A stretch of 10,659 nt of DNA from Bacteroidota bacterium (GTDB lineage Bacteria > Bacteroidota > Bacteroidia > Chitinophagales > Chitinophagaceae): NCBI GenBank assembly GCA_023392575.1, contig JAEVYV010000196.1, positions 1 through 10,659 on the forward strand, read 5' to 3'. This document shows positions 1-7,607 of the stretch, one piece after another. The position numbers were made by a program, and so were the translations under genes. The notes under the pieces were generated by a model, which saw only the letters and a program-made list of their open reading frames with translations, was not told where the DNA came from and did not search any database. Within the stretch, counting starts at the first letter, position 1; each line of letters opens with the position of its first letter.

Positions 1-2289
1 GACCTGGATACCCTGGCACATTATGCCAGCCGCTTGAACGGAGTGATTAAAACCGTTGACGGCGCCATAAATATTTATGAGGAATCGGTAACCGGCATGC
101 CGCAGGTAGTGGTGCGGTACAACCGGCAGGCCATGGCGGCTTATGGCCTGAATGTAAGCGACATCAACCGGGTGGTGAACACGGCGTTTGCCGGACAAAC
201 AGCCGGACAAGTGTACGAAGGCGAAAAGCGGTTTGACATGGTGGTGCGCCTGGAAGGCGATGCCCGCAGCAATATTGCCGACGTACGAAACCTGCTGGTG
301 TCCACCCGAACCGGCATGCAAATTCCCTTGCAGCAGGTAGCGACCATTGAAGAAGTGGAAGGCGTCAACCAGGTTCAAAGGGAAAACACCCACCGCCGTA
401 TTATTGTGGGCTTTAACGTAACCGGAAGAGACGTCCAAAGCGTGGTGGAAGAACTACAGCAAAAAGTGGACGCACAAATCAAACTGCCGCCGGGGTATAC
501 CATTTCCTATGGCGGATCTTTTGAAAACATGATGGCCGCTAAAGAAAGGCTTTCCCTGGTGGTACCCATTGCCCTGGGGCTGATCTTTTTGCTTCTTTAT
601 TTTGCGTTTAACTCGGTAAAACAAGGGCTGTTGATTTATACCGCGATTCCTTTATCGGCCATAGGCGGTGTTCTGGCCCTTTGGGTTCGGGACATGCCGT
701 TCAGCATTTCGGCCGGCGTGGGCTTTATCGCCTTGTTTGGTGTGGCGGTGCTCAATGGCATCTTGCTGGTGTCGGAATTCAACCGCCTGAAAAAAGAAGG
801 GTGGCACGATATCCGGCGCATTGTTATTCATGCCACCAAGTCTAAACTGCGGGCCGTGTTGATGACGGCTCTGGTGCCTTCACTGGGCTTTATACCCATG
901 GCCATTAGTACCGGCGCCGGCGGCGAGGTGCAAAAACCTCTGGCGACGGTGGTGATCGGTGGATTGATGATCTCCACGATGCTTACGCTTTTTGTATTGC
1001 CCGTGCTGTACATCCTGTTTGAAAAAGGGTTTGGCTTTTTCAAGCCCCGGAAAAAAATAGCAACAGCCTTAATGGTGATATTCCTGTTGCCGGCCGCTTC
1101 CTTTGCCCAAACCAAACTAACCCTGCAGGGCGCTTTGGATTCGGCGCTGAAGAACAACCTGCACATCCAGGCTTCGCAATTGGAGGAGCAGTATTACAAG
1201 GCCCTGGAGAAAAGCAATGTGGATCTAGACAAAACCAATTTTGAGGTTGAGTATGGCAAGATCAACGGCCTGGCCAACGACACCAGGTTTTCTCTATCGC
1301 AAAGCATTCAGTTTCCCAGTGTGTATAAATACCAGGGGCAGGTAAACAAAACCCATACCCGCATCAGCCAGTTGTATACAAAAAACAGGGAGGTGGAGTT
1401 GGCAGCCCAGGTAAAACAGGTGTTTTATCAGCTCTTGCTTTTGGGGCAGAAAAAAAGCCTGCTATTGGAAGCAGATAGCATTTACAGCGCCTTCCTGAAA
1501 AAAACCGAACAGCGCTTTCAGGCCGGCGATATCGATGTGTTGGAAAAATCCACCGCTGAAAGCCAGCGCCTGCAAATTGCCAGCCAACTCCGGACCTTGC
1601 AGGCCGATGAAGCTATGGCGCTCCGGCAATTGCAATGGCTGCTCAATACAGAGGGGGCTATACAACCAACGGAAGACAGTTTGGTGTATCCCTTGCCGCT
1701 GCTGCCGGATACAGGGTTGTTGACGCAAACACCTTTGCTGGCTTTGCAAAAACAACAAATCCAGTTGAGTAAGGATCAGCACCAGTTGGAAAAAAGCCGT
1801 TTGCTGCCTTCGCTAAGCCTGGGGTATAACAGTATGAGCATTATCGGCTGGCACAAAATAAACGACACGGACGAGAAGTTTTTTGGCGGCGAGAAACGCT
1901 TTTCCACCATCAGCGCCGGCATCGACATTCCGATTTTTCAGCGGGCACAAAAATCCAGGATCAAAGCGTCCTCTATCCAGATTACCCAAAGAGAGCGGGA
2001 ACTGGAAGCCACCCAAAAGCAATTGGCTGCCGAGCTGCAAAATGCGCTGCAAACCTATTGGCAAAGCAGGGAGTTGTTGCAAACCTACAAGTCGATACAA
2101 TTGCCCAATGCGGCCACCATTATTGGGGCTGCCGGCAAAAGGCTGGAAGGAGGAGAGATCAGCTACCTCGATTGGGTCATGCTGATTAACCAGGCCTTGT
2201 CCATTCGCAACGACTACCTGAATGTTTTGCAACAGTCCAATGAAGCAGCCATTCTCATTGAAAAACTCAGTTCTACAAACATTAAATAA
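1..2289 (+). CDS. CzcA/CusA-type heavy-metal RND permease fused to TolC-like outer-membrane channel (5' truncated by window)
   Basis: The reading frame is open from base 1, so the true start lies upstream; 762 residues are visible. Fragment residues 1 to about 183 are the end of the periplasmic porter/docking region, with CzcA/CusA-style blocks such as VRYNRQAMAAYGL, QIPLQQVA and LPPGYTISYGGSFE. Five hydrophobic segments follow (about 184-206, 209-229, 235-260, 282-303, 315-342), matching the last five or so of the twelve helices of an RND permease. After KPRKK a second hydrophobic stretch ends in SFA|QT (367-371) and leads into about 390 residues of a TolC-family channel, rich in helical Gln/Leu/Ala segments. 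The family exports metal cations from periplasm or cytoplasm using proton flow. The metal cannot be told, because the transmembrane proton-relay residues and most of the binding cleft are upstream. This permease-channel fusion is, from memory, a recurring Bacteroidota architecture. The adaptor gene begins eight bases downstream. Confidence 0.93.
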   Translation, partial: DLDTLAHYASRLNGVIKTVDGAINIYEESVTGMPQVVVRYNRQAMAAYGLNVSDINRVVNTAFAGQTAGQVYEGEKRFDMVVRLEGDARSNIADVRNLLVSTRTGMQIPLQQVATIEEVEGVNQVQRENTHRRIIVGFNVTGRDVQSVVEELQQKVDAQIKLPPGYTISYGGSFENMMAAKERLSLVVPIALGLIFLLLYFAFNSVKQGLLIYTAIPLSAIGGVLALWVRDMPFSISAGVGFIALFGVAVLNGILLVSEFNRLKKEGWHDIRRIVIHATKSKLRAVLMTALVPSLGFIPMAISTGAGGEVQKPLATVVIGGLMISTMLTLFVLPVLYILFEKGFGFFKPRKKIATALMVIFLLPAASFAQTKLTLQGALDSALKNNLHIQASQLEEQYYKALEKSNVDLDKTNFEVEYGKINGLANDTRFSLSQSIQFPSVYKYQGQVNKTHTRISQLYTKNREVELAAQVKQVFYQLLLLGQKKSLLLEADSIYSAFLKKTEQRFQAGDIDVLEKSTAESQRLQIASQLRTLQADEAMALRQLQWLLNTEGAIQPTEDSLVYPLPLLPDTGLLTQTPLLALQKQQIQLSKDQHQLEKSRLLPSLSLGYNSMSIIGWHKINDTDEKFFGGEKRFSTISAGIDIPIFQRAQKSRIKASSIQITQRERELEATQKQLAAELQNALQTYWQSRELLQTYKSIQLPNAATIIGAAGKRLEGGEISYLDWVMLINQALSIRNDYLNVLQQSNEAAILIEKLSSTNIK
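1042..1107 (+). other. Internal signal-peptide-like segment at the permease/channel junction
   Basis: Codons 348-369 of the fragment read KPRKKIATALMV followed by a hydrophobic run and PAASFA, then QTKLTLQGAL, a normal mature TolC-family N-terminus. Basic n-region, hydrophobic core and small residues at -3 and -1 (S367, A369) form a textbook signal peptidase I site, with predicted cleavage between bases 1107 and 1108. An RND permease ends in the cytoplasm, so this segment would carry the chain back through the inner membrane and could be cut to free the channel. That is inference: the sequence shows the signal-like features, not the processing. An alternative is that the segment stays as a thirteenth helix tethering the channel. 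Confidence 0.7.
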
Positions 2290-2297
2290 CTGGATAC

Positions 2298-3437
2298 ATG
2301 AAAAAAGTAATCATCATCACTTTTGGTTTTTGTTCTGTCCTTTTTTCCTGTACAGAAACCAAAACCGAGCAAAAACAAGCTGTGGCTGCGGTGACAGAAA
2401 CGGCGGAAACCGACTGGGTAACGTTAACTCCCGAACAAATAAAAAATGCCGCTCTTACAGTGGGCGCCCCGGAGCTCAAAGAAATGCAACACACCCTCAA
2501 GGTTAGTGGTGTGGTGGATGTGCCGCCCCAGAACCTGGTGTCGGTCAGCGCTCCCATGGGCGGCTACCTGAAAAGCATGAACCTGCTGCCCGGCCTGGCA
2601 GTAAAAAAGGGTACGCTGCTGGCCCGGCTGGAAGACCAGCAATACATTCAGTTGCAGCAAGACTACCTGATGGGCAAAAGCCGGCTGCAATACCTGGAGG
2701 CGGATTATCTGCGTCAAAAGGGGTTGAATGAAACCAAGGCCATCAGCGATAAAACGTTTCAACAGGTTAGAAGCGATTACCAAAGCCAAAAGGTTTTGGT
2801 CAATGCCCTGGCGGAAAAGTTGCGGCTGATCGGCATCAATCCCCATGCTTTAAACGAAGAAAACATCTCCCGCAGCATTGGCATCTATGCCCCCATTAGC
2901 GGTTATGTCGACAAGGTAAACTTCAATACCGGCAAATATGTGAACGGCACCGATGTATTAGTGGAGTTGATCAACCCAACCGGCATACACATCAGCCTTA
3001 CTGTTTTTGAAAAAGATGTGGCCCATTTGGCTCCGGGCCAGCGGGTGCTTTGTTATACCAACAGCACCCCCGTGAAAAAATACGTGGCCAAGGTTCTACT
3101 CATCACTCAGAGTGTGGACAACGACCGGGCCAGCGAGGTGCACTGCCACCTGGAGCAGTATGATAAAGATTTGCGTCCCGGTATGTTCATGAACGCAGAA
3201 ATTGAACTCAATAATGCCCAGCTTACAGCCGTTCCCGACGATGCCGTGGTGCGCTGGCAAAACAAGCACTATGTGTTTGTGGCGGAACCGGACAATAAAT
3301 TTGTTCTGACTCCGGTGGAACTGGGGGAAACGCAAAACGGTTATACGGCAATTAGTGGGCAGCTTGAGGGAAAAAAGCTGGTTACTCACAATGCCTATAC
3401 CTTGTTAATGCAAATGAAGAACAGCGAAGAAGAGTAA
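2298..3437 (+). CDS. RND efflux periplasmic adaptor (membrane fusion protein, CusB/CzcB type), lipoprotein
   Basis: This 379-residue protein links an inner-membrane RND permease to a TolC channel. MKKVIIITFGFCSVLFSC is a lipoprotein signal peptide (C18 the lipidated cysteine), followed by a polar Thr/Glu/Lys linker. Residues about 82-115 (VSAPMGGYLKSMNLLPGLAV) are the first half of the lipoyl/barrel-sandwich domain. Residues about 115-180 form the helical hairpin, and 196-228 (IYAPISGYVDKVNFNTGKYV) are the second half. The beta-barrel and membrane-proximal parts run to the end, with the family-like block DLRPGMFMNAEIEL at 291-304. I see no extra N-terminal metal-binding domain and no His- or Met-rich tail, so the substrate stays open. 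The gene follows the permease/channel fusion by eight bases with no Shine-Dalgarno, which points to coupled translation in one operon. Confidence 0.93.
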   Translation: MKKVIIITFGFCSVLFSCTETKTEQKQAVAAVTETAETDWVTLTPEQIKNAALTVGAPELKEMQHTLKVSGVVDVPPQNLVSVSAPMGGYLKSMNLLPGLAVKKGTLLARLEDQQYIQLQQDYLMGKSRLQYLEADYLRQKGLNETKAISDKTFQQVRSDYQSQKVLVNALAEKLRLIGINPHALNEENISRSIGIYAPISGYVDKVNFNTGKYVNGTDVLVELINPTGIHISLTVFEKDVAHLAPGQRVLCYTNSTPVKKYVAKVLLITQSVDNDRASEVHCHLEQYDKDLRPGMFMNAEIELNNAQLTAVPDDAVVRWQNKHYVFVAEPDNKFVLTPVELGETQNGYTAISGQLEGKKLVTHNAYTLLMQMKNSEEE

Positions 3438-3460
3438 GCGGTGCTCAAACGATTGAAATA

Positions 3461-3496
3461 AACAAAGCAGGCTACAACAGCCTGCTTTGTTGTTTT
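3461..3496 (+). terminator. Rho-independent terminator of the efflux operon
   Basis: A perfect 13-bp stem (AACAAAGCAGGCT at 3461-3473 with AGCCTGCTTTGTT at 3479-3491) encloses a five-base loop and is followed on the + strand by GTTTTT. It lies between the adaptor stop codon and the end of the convergent dps gene. On the minus strand the hairpin is followed only by TATTTCAATC, so termination in that direction is likely weaker, though the hairpin could serve both genes. Confidence 0.85.
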
Positions 3497-3518
3497 TGCT
3501 CACTTTTTTGAAGCTTGT

Positions 3519-3992
3519 TTACTTCAAATGAGCTCTCAGCATCCAGGCCATTTTTTCGTGTTTTTTCATTAATTCGGTTATGAAATCGCTGGTGCCCAAA
3601 TCCTTCCATTCTTCGGCGTACCGGTTGATGTTTTCCCGCAAATGAAAAATGATGGTCTCGTGGTCTTCCAGCAAAGACCGCATAAAACCCGTGCTGTCGT
3701 TCCTCTCCCTGGTCTGCTCGGTAAGATGGGTTTGTTTCAAAAATTCCGTCATCGAGGCTTCAGCAAAATGCCCCAGGGAACGGATGCGTTCCGCCACATC
3801 ATCAATGAGGTCCTGTAGTTTCTCGTATTGTTCCTCAAAGAACTTATGCATCGTCAGAAAATCGGGGCCTTCCACATTCCAATGCGCATTGCGGGTTTTA
3901 ATATACAAAACGTGTTCGTCCGCCAGCAGGCGGTTGAGGGAATGAGCCACTTCGGCAAGATGATCCGGTTTAATTCCTATTAATGTCTCCAT
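3519..3992 (-). CDS. dps: Dps family mini-ferritin (ferroxidase, oxidative-stress protection)
   Basis: A 157-residue four-helix protein of typical Dps length. Dps forms cytoplasmic dodecamers that oxidise Fe(II) with hydrogen peroxide and store iron, limiting Fenton damage; many also bind DNA. The ferroxidase signature is complete: NAHWNVEG carries H37, then H49, D64 and E68 in DLIDDVAERI, with the spacing H-x11-H-x14-D-x3-E seen in this family. The N-terminus is short (METLIGIKPDHL) and lacks the lysine-rich extension used for DNA binding in E. coli Dps, so this may mainly handle iron and peroxide (inference). The start is preceded by an A-rich leader and no clear Shine-Dalgarno. It converges on the metal-efflux operon, with a hairpin between them. 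I could not find a convincing promoter or peroxide-regulator box. Confidence 0.93.
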   Translation of the reverse strand: METLIGIKPDHLAEVAHSLNRLLADEHVLYIKTRNAHWNVEGPDFLTMHKFFEEQYEKLQDLIDDVAERIRSLGHFAEASMTEFLKQTHLTEQTRERNDSTGFMRSLLEDHETIIFHLRENINRYAEEWKDLGTSDFITELMKKHEKMAWMLRAHLK

Positions 3993-4118
3993 GATTTTTC
4001 AGTTTTTAATGTGATGTATGATTTGTCGGGCAGTTTTCAACCGGCATTTTCCAAACAATTTCCCCTCAGCCAACAAACACACCGCTGCTTGCCGCCTCTG
4101 GTTTATGCCGGATAAAAC

Positions 4119-5165
4119 TTAGGGCTCAATGATGACCTTCATGGCTTTTTCTTTTGAGGCATTGCCAAATACTTCATAGGCCTGCACCATATCCTTTAAT
4201 TTGAAATGATGGGTAATCAGGTTTTTGGGATCAATTCTGCCGGAGAGCACCACTTTCAGCAGCATGGGCGTTGTGTTGGTGTTGACCAACCCGGTTCTTA
4301 AGGTGATGTTTTGGATCCACAAATCCTGGAGCTGCAGCTCTACCGGTTTGCCGTGCACCCCTACATTGGCAATGTGCCCGCCGGGGCGAACCACCCGCTG
4401 GCATACATCAAAGGTGGCGGGAACGCCAACCGCTTCAATGGCTACATCCACTCCATCCTTTGTTTCGGACATGATTTTTTTGGCGGCATCTTCCTTGCCT
4501 GAATTGATGGTATCGGTGGCGCCAAATTTTTTCGCCACCTGCAAACGGTTGTCGTCCAGATCAATCATATAAATTTTGGCCGGAGCATAGAACAACGCGG
4601 TCAGCAAAACCGACATGCCAATAGGGCCGGCGCCAACAATGGCAATGGTATCGCCCGGTTTCACCTGGCCGTTCAACACACCAATTTCATGGCCTGTCGG
4701 CAGGATGTCACTTAGCATCACCAGCGCTTCTTCATCCGAACCTGCGGGTATGTGGTGCAGGCTGTTGTCGGCATGCGGAATGCGTACATACTCGGTTTGG
4801 GTGCCGTTAATGAGATGGCCTAAGATCCAGCCGCCGTCTTCGCAGTGTGAATACAGTTGCTTTTTGCAATACTCACAAGTGCCATCCGAGGTAATACAAG
4901 AGATAATGACATGGTCTCCTTTTTTAAAACTTCTGACGCCGGCGCCCACTTCTTCAATTACACCTACACCTTCATGTCCCAGTGTGGTACCCGGTTTGCA
5001 GGAAGGGGTTTTGCCGTGCAGAATGCCCAGGTCTGTCCCGCAAATGGTGGTTTTTGTGATCCGAACCAGAGCATCGGTGGGTTTTTCAATTTTTGGCACC
5101 GGTATTTCCTTTAGTTCTATTTTTCCCGGGCCACCGTAAACGAGGCCTTTCATTGTTTTGTTCAT
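4119..5165 (-). CDS. Zinc-dependent medium-chain alcohol dehydrogenase (FDH-like/ADH2-type)
   Basis: A 348-residue cytoplasmic NAD(P)-dependent oxidoreductase of the MDR superfamily, interconverting alcohols and aldehydes or ketones. Catalytic-zinc ligands are visible: C42 (TICGTDLGILHGK), H64-E65 (GHEGVGVIEEVGAG) and probably D153 (LSDILPTGHE). The Rossmann fold has GAGPIG at 178-183 and D202 at the end of the second strand (MIDLDDNR), which favours NAD over NADP. The structural zinc loop at 94-108 has C97, C100 and C108, but aspartate D94 stands where most relatives have the first cysteine. GGWILGHLINGTQTEYVRIP (111-130) resembles FDH-like ADH2 members. Neighbours give no substrate clue. 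The start at M1 is the first in frame; M5, four codons later, is also possible. No Shine-Dalgarno is evident. It is separated by 226 bases from the upstream lipoprotein gene. Confidence 0.9.
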   Translation of the reverse strand: MNKTMKGLVYGGPGKIELKEIPVPKIEKPTDALVRITKTTICGTDLGILHGKTPSCKPGTTLGHEGVGVIEEVGAGVRSFKKGDHVIISCITSDGTCEYCKKQLYSHCEDGGWILGHLINGTQTEYVRIPHADNSLHHIPAGSDEEALVMLSDILPTGHEIGVLNGQVKPGDTIAIVGAGPIGMSVLLTALFYAPAKIYMIDLDDNRLQVAKKFGATDTINSGKEDAAKKIMSETKDGVDVAIEAVGVPATFDVCQRVVRPGGHIANVGVHGKPVELQLQDLWIQNITLRTGLVNTNTTPMLLKVVLSGRIDPKNLITHHFKLKDMVQAYEVFGNASKEKAMKVIIEP

Positions 5166-5391
5166 ATGCTTGATGTTTGGTGTTAAAAAATGCGTTGGTT
5201 TTAAAATGAATCACTGGGCAGGTTGTGTTGATGGGAAAGCCTGAATTCCGGAGGTATTATAATTGGATTTAATGAATGCATGTTGGATACCAAGCACTCG
5301 GCTGATTAAGGAAAAGTATGAATGCCATCGTTGGGTCTGCTGATCTTTTCATGATGGTTCTTTTTTCGGAAGCGACGGCATAACTGCCTGC

Positions 5392-5967
5392 CTATTGTGC
5401 CAGACCAATTTGTTTCATCAGCGCCTGGTTGTCCCAAAACAGGTATTCTTCAATCATCTTCCCGTCTTTCCAGTGGCCCACCGTGCACATGCTTAAATTG
5501 AATTTTTTATTGGTGGGTGGAATGGTTTTGCCATTACCGGCCGGCATGGGTTGGGAAAACGTTCCTTCCAGTTCCCCAATAACACAGGTCCAGTCGCCGG
5601 AACCGAACTTAACCGGGTGTTTGGTGATTTTTGTGTCCGGGGCAAATGCGAACATCGGCGTTATCATGTCTATATGCTGAGGATATAAACCAGTTGTAGT
5701 TGTGCCGTCAGGATAATAGACTTTAATGTTAGGATCATGACTGATGGCAAAGCTGTCCCATTTTTGATTGCTGTAAAACTGAAAATCCAGAGAGTCAAAC
5801 CGCCTTAGCCGCTCTGCGGTCATCTGGTCATTTGCGGTGGTGGCGGGCACGGCCCCCGATTTTGCCTGGTTGGATTGGGTTGAAGACTGCTGATGGGTGT
5901 TGTTGCCGCAACCAATAAGTAAAATGCCCAGCACAAAGGCTGAAGGCAGGAGAATTGTTTTTTTCAT
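5392..5967 (-). CDS. SnoaL-like/NTF2-fold lipoprotein (ester cyclase-like), function unknown
   Basis: I place the start at 5967, giving 191 residues. MKKTILLPSAFVLGILLIGC is a lipoprotein signal peptide with lipobox LIGC (C20), and AAAGGA lies six bases before this ATG. The frame stays open to 6114, but an ATG two codons upstream abuts AAAGGA, and the longer form would bury the signal peptide. After a Ser/Thr/Gln/Asn linker (about 21-48), residues 50-190 look like one cone-shaped SnoaL/NTF2 domain: RFDSLDFQFYSNQKWDSF, HDPNIKVYYPDGTTTTG, FAFAPDTKITKHPVKFGSGD and VGHWKDGKMIEEYLFWDN. Such domains range from polyketide cyclases to ligand-binding proteins, so no reaction is assigned. The protein should sit in the periplasm or outer membrane, anchored by lipid. 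It appears to be a single-gene unit. Confidence 0.82.
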   Translation of the reverse strand: MKKTILLPSAFVLGILLIGCGNNTHQQSSTQSNQAKSGAVPATTANDQMTAERLRRFDSLDFQFYSNQKWDSFAISHDPNIKVYYPDGTTTTGLYPQHIDMITPMFAFAPDTKITKHPVKFGSGDWTCVIGELEGTFSQPMPAGNGKTIPPTNKKFNLSMCTVGHWKDGKMIEEYLFWDNQALMKQIGLAQ

Positions 5968-6086
5968 TGCCATTCCTTTAATGAGGTAAGCGTCAGAATT
6001 CCGGTGGGGCTTTCTTTTGTAGGGAACTGAAATGGTGCAGGTTTTGGCAATAGGCAGATAATCAGCGGTGCGGAAATTTGCTGCTT

Positions 6087-6115
6087 TAAAGTTACTCTCC
6101 AAGCAGCGTTGCAAA
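6087..6115 (-). promoter_or_regulatory. Candidate Bacteroidota-type promoter for the SnoaL-like lipoprotein gene
   Basis: Read on the minus strand: TTTG (6115 to 6112), a 17-base spacer, then TAACTTTA (6094 to 6087). The Bacteroidota primary-sigma consensus, from memory, is TTG/TTTG, 17-23 bases, TAnnTTTG, so the -7 element differs at one position. Transcription would start near 6080 and leave a leader of about 110 bases. The site lies inside the longer open frame upstream of 5967, which supports the downstream start codon. Confidence 0.4.
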
Positions 6116-6222
6116 AAATTATTTTAACACATGGGGTCACTTGATGGTTAATCAGGAGGCAACCCATTTGTTTCTGCAGTTTTTTATTTCCCTGAACCGT
6201 GAATGTATTAATATTGATATGG

Positions 6223-7503
6223 ATGAAATATCTGAAAACCCTTTACGTTCAAGTCATCATCGGCATTGTGGCCGGGATTGTTGTGGGCCACAGCTTCCCT
6301 GCCTTTGCCCCTGCTGCAAAACTGATCAGCGACACATTCATCAACCTGATCAAGATGGTCATTGCTCCGGTGGTCTTTTTTACCGTGGTAACGGGGATTG
6401 CCGGCATAGGAGATTTAAAAAAAGTAGGCAGGGTAGGCGGAAAGGGACTGATCTATTTTGAAGTGGTGACCACACTGGCATTGGTCATCGGGTTGGTGGT
6501 TGCCAACCTGGTCAGGCCGGGGCAAGGCATTCCGCCGGAAAACATACCCGCTGCCGATCTTTCCAAATATACCTCCGGTGGTAACGAAATGAACTGGGGT
6601 GAATTTATTTCTCATATTGTTCCGCCTAATGTGGTGGAAGCCTTTGCCAAAGGAGAGATCATACAAGTGCTGTTCTTTGGCGTGCTGTTCAGCATCGGGC
6701 TAAAGCAGTTGGGGGCGTCCGGGCACAACCTGGTTTCGATTTTTGAAAAAATCAACAATGTGTTGTTCAACGTTCTTCGCATAGTGATTAAGGTGAGCCC
6801 CATTGGTGCATTTGGTGGAATGGCCTATACCATTGGCAAATTTGGCTTTGCCAGTCTGGCGGCCTTGGGCAAACTGATGCTGACGTTCTACCTCACGTCC
6901 TTTCTTTTTATTTTCATTGTGCTGAATGCCGTGGCAAAGTATTATGGCTTTAGCCTTTGGAAGCTTTTGGGGTACATCAGGGCGGAGATACTGATTGTGC
7001 TGGGGTCGAGCAGCAGTGAAACGGTGTTGCCCAACCTGATTCAAAAGCTGTCGGTGGCGGGTTGCGATAAAACGGTGGTCGGACTCATCATACCCACCGG
7101 CTATAGTTTTAACCTGGACGGCACCACCATTTACCTGAGCATGGCCGTGATCTTTTTGGCCCAGGTATTCAATGTACCCCTTTCCCTTGGACAGGAACTG
7201 GCCATTATTGGAATCTTGGTCGTTACCAGTAAAGGGGCGGCGGGGGTAACCGGCAGTGGTTTTTTGGTGCTAACGTCTACGCTTACCGCCATGAAAGTGG
7301 TGCCGGTGGAAGGGTTGGCTTTGTTGATTGGTGTAGACCGTTTTATGAGCGAAGCCCGGGCCATTACCAATATGATTGGCAATACCGTGGCCACTGTGGT
7401 GATCGCCAAAAGCGAAAAGGCGGTGGATATGGCGCTCTACAAAAAGGTTGTGGAAGGCAAAAGAACCCGGGCCAAAATCCTGGCAGAGCCGGTGACCGAG
7501 TAA
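6223..7503 (+). CDS. dctA: DctA-like C4-dicarboxylate/cation symporter (DAACS family)
   Basis: A 426-residue inner-membrane carrier of the glutamate-transporter fold, likely importing succinate, fumarate or malate. An in-frame GTG eight codons upstream (6199) is possible, but MKYLKTLYVQVIIGI is the usual N-terminus of the family. Hallmarks include SSSSETVLP (262-270, hairpin HP1), GYSFNLDGTTIYL (293-305, TM7), GVTGSGFLVLTSTL (341-354, HP2) and DRFMSEARAITNMIGN (372-387, TM8). R379 matches the arginine that binds the distal carboxylate in GltPh. The GltPh aspartate that holds the substrate amino group (D394) is S376 here, and the sodium-site aspartate D405 is N387. Both changes are typical of dicarboxylate rather than amino-acid carriers and suit proton coupling (inference). 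No two-component DctBS-type regulator is present in the window. Confidence 0.88.
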   Translation: MKYLKTLYVQVIIGIVAGIVVGHSFPAFAPAAKLISDTFINLIKMVIAPVVFFTVVTGIAGIGDLKKVGRVGGKGLIYFEVVTTLALVIGLVVANLVRPGQGIPPENIPAADLSKYTSGGNEMNWGEFISHIVPPNVVEAFAKGEIIQVLFFGVLFSIGLKQLGASGHNLVSIFEKINNVLFNVLRIVIKVSPIGAFGGMAYTIGKFGFASLAALGKLMLTFYLTSFLFIFIVLNAVAKYYGFSLWKLLGYIRAEILIVLGSSSSETVLPNLIQKLSVAGCDKTVVGLIIPTGYSFNLDGTTIYLSMAVIFLAQVFNVPLSLGQELAIIGILVVTSKGAAGVTGSGFLVLTSTLTAMKVVPVEGLALLIGVDRFMSEARAITNMIGNTVATVVIAKSEKAVDMALYKKVVEGKRTRAKILAEPVTE

Positions 7504-7607
7504 GGCCGGGCCCGATAGCTTGTGCTTTTCTTGGTGCTGCCATATATGCATAGTTTCCGTCATTATTGTAACTTCGCCCCGCATTTAAAAATTTAAACGT
7601 TAGAAAT

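Noticed and set aside
1072..1074. Internal ATG as a separate start for the TolC-like part
   Set aside because: It falls in the middle of the hydrophobic core, would drop the basic n-region, and has no ribosome site; the frame is continuous with the permease, so fusion is the simpler reading.
828..1166. Antisense open frame of 112 codons inside the permease gene
   Set aside because: It lies wholly opposite a well-conserved coding region, resembles no family I know, and is the usual by-product of codon bias. The same holds for the other antisense frames in gapA, pgk, dctA and the dehydrogenase.
3993..4060. Promoter for dps: minus-strand TTG, 19 bases, then TACATCAC
   Set aside because: The -7 half matches TAnnTTTG only in TA and one T, close to chance expectation.
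5256..5261. Minus-strand TATAAT upstream of the alcohol dehydrogenase as a -10 box
   Set aside because: This is the E. coli-type element, which the Bacteroidota primary sigma factor does not typically use, and no matching -35 is evident.
6199..6222. GTG at 6199 as the dctA start
   Set aside because: It adds MNVLILIW before the conserved family N-terminus; the ATG at 6223 is the better start, although no Shine-Dalgarno decides it.
6141..6461. A 106-codon plus-strand frame overlapping the start of dctA
   Set aside because: It overlaps the dctA N-terminus in another frame, is rich in Cys, His and Arg as shadow frames often are, and has no recognisable domain.
7569..7576. TAACTTCG upstream of gapA as a -7 promoter box
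   Set aside because: It is one mismatch from TAnnTTTG, but no TTG lies 17-23 bases upstream, so the support is too thin.
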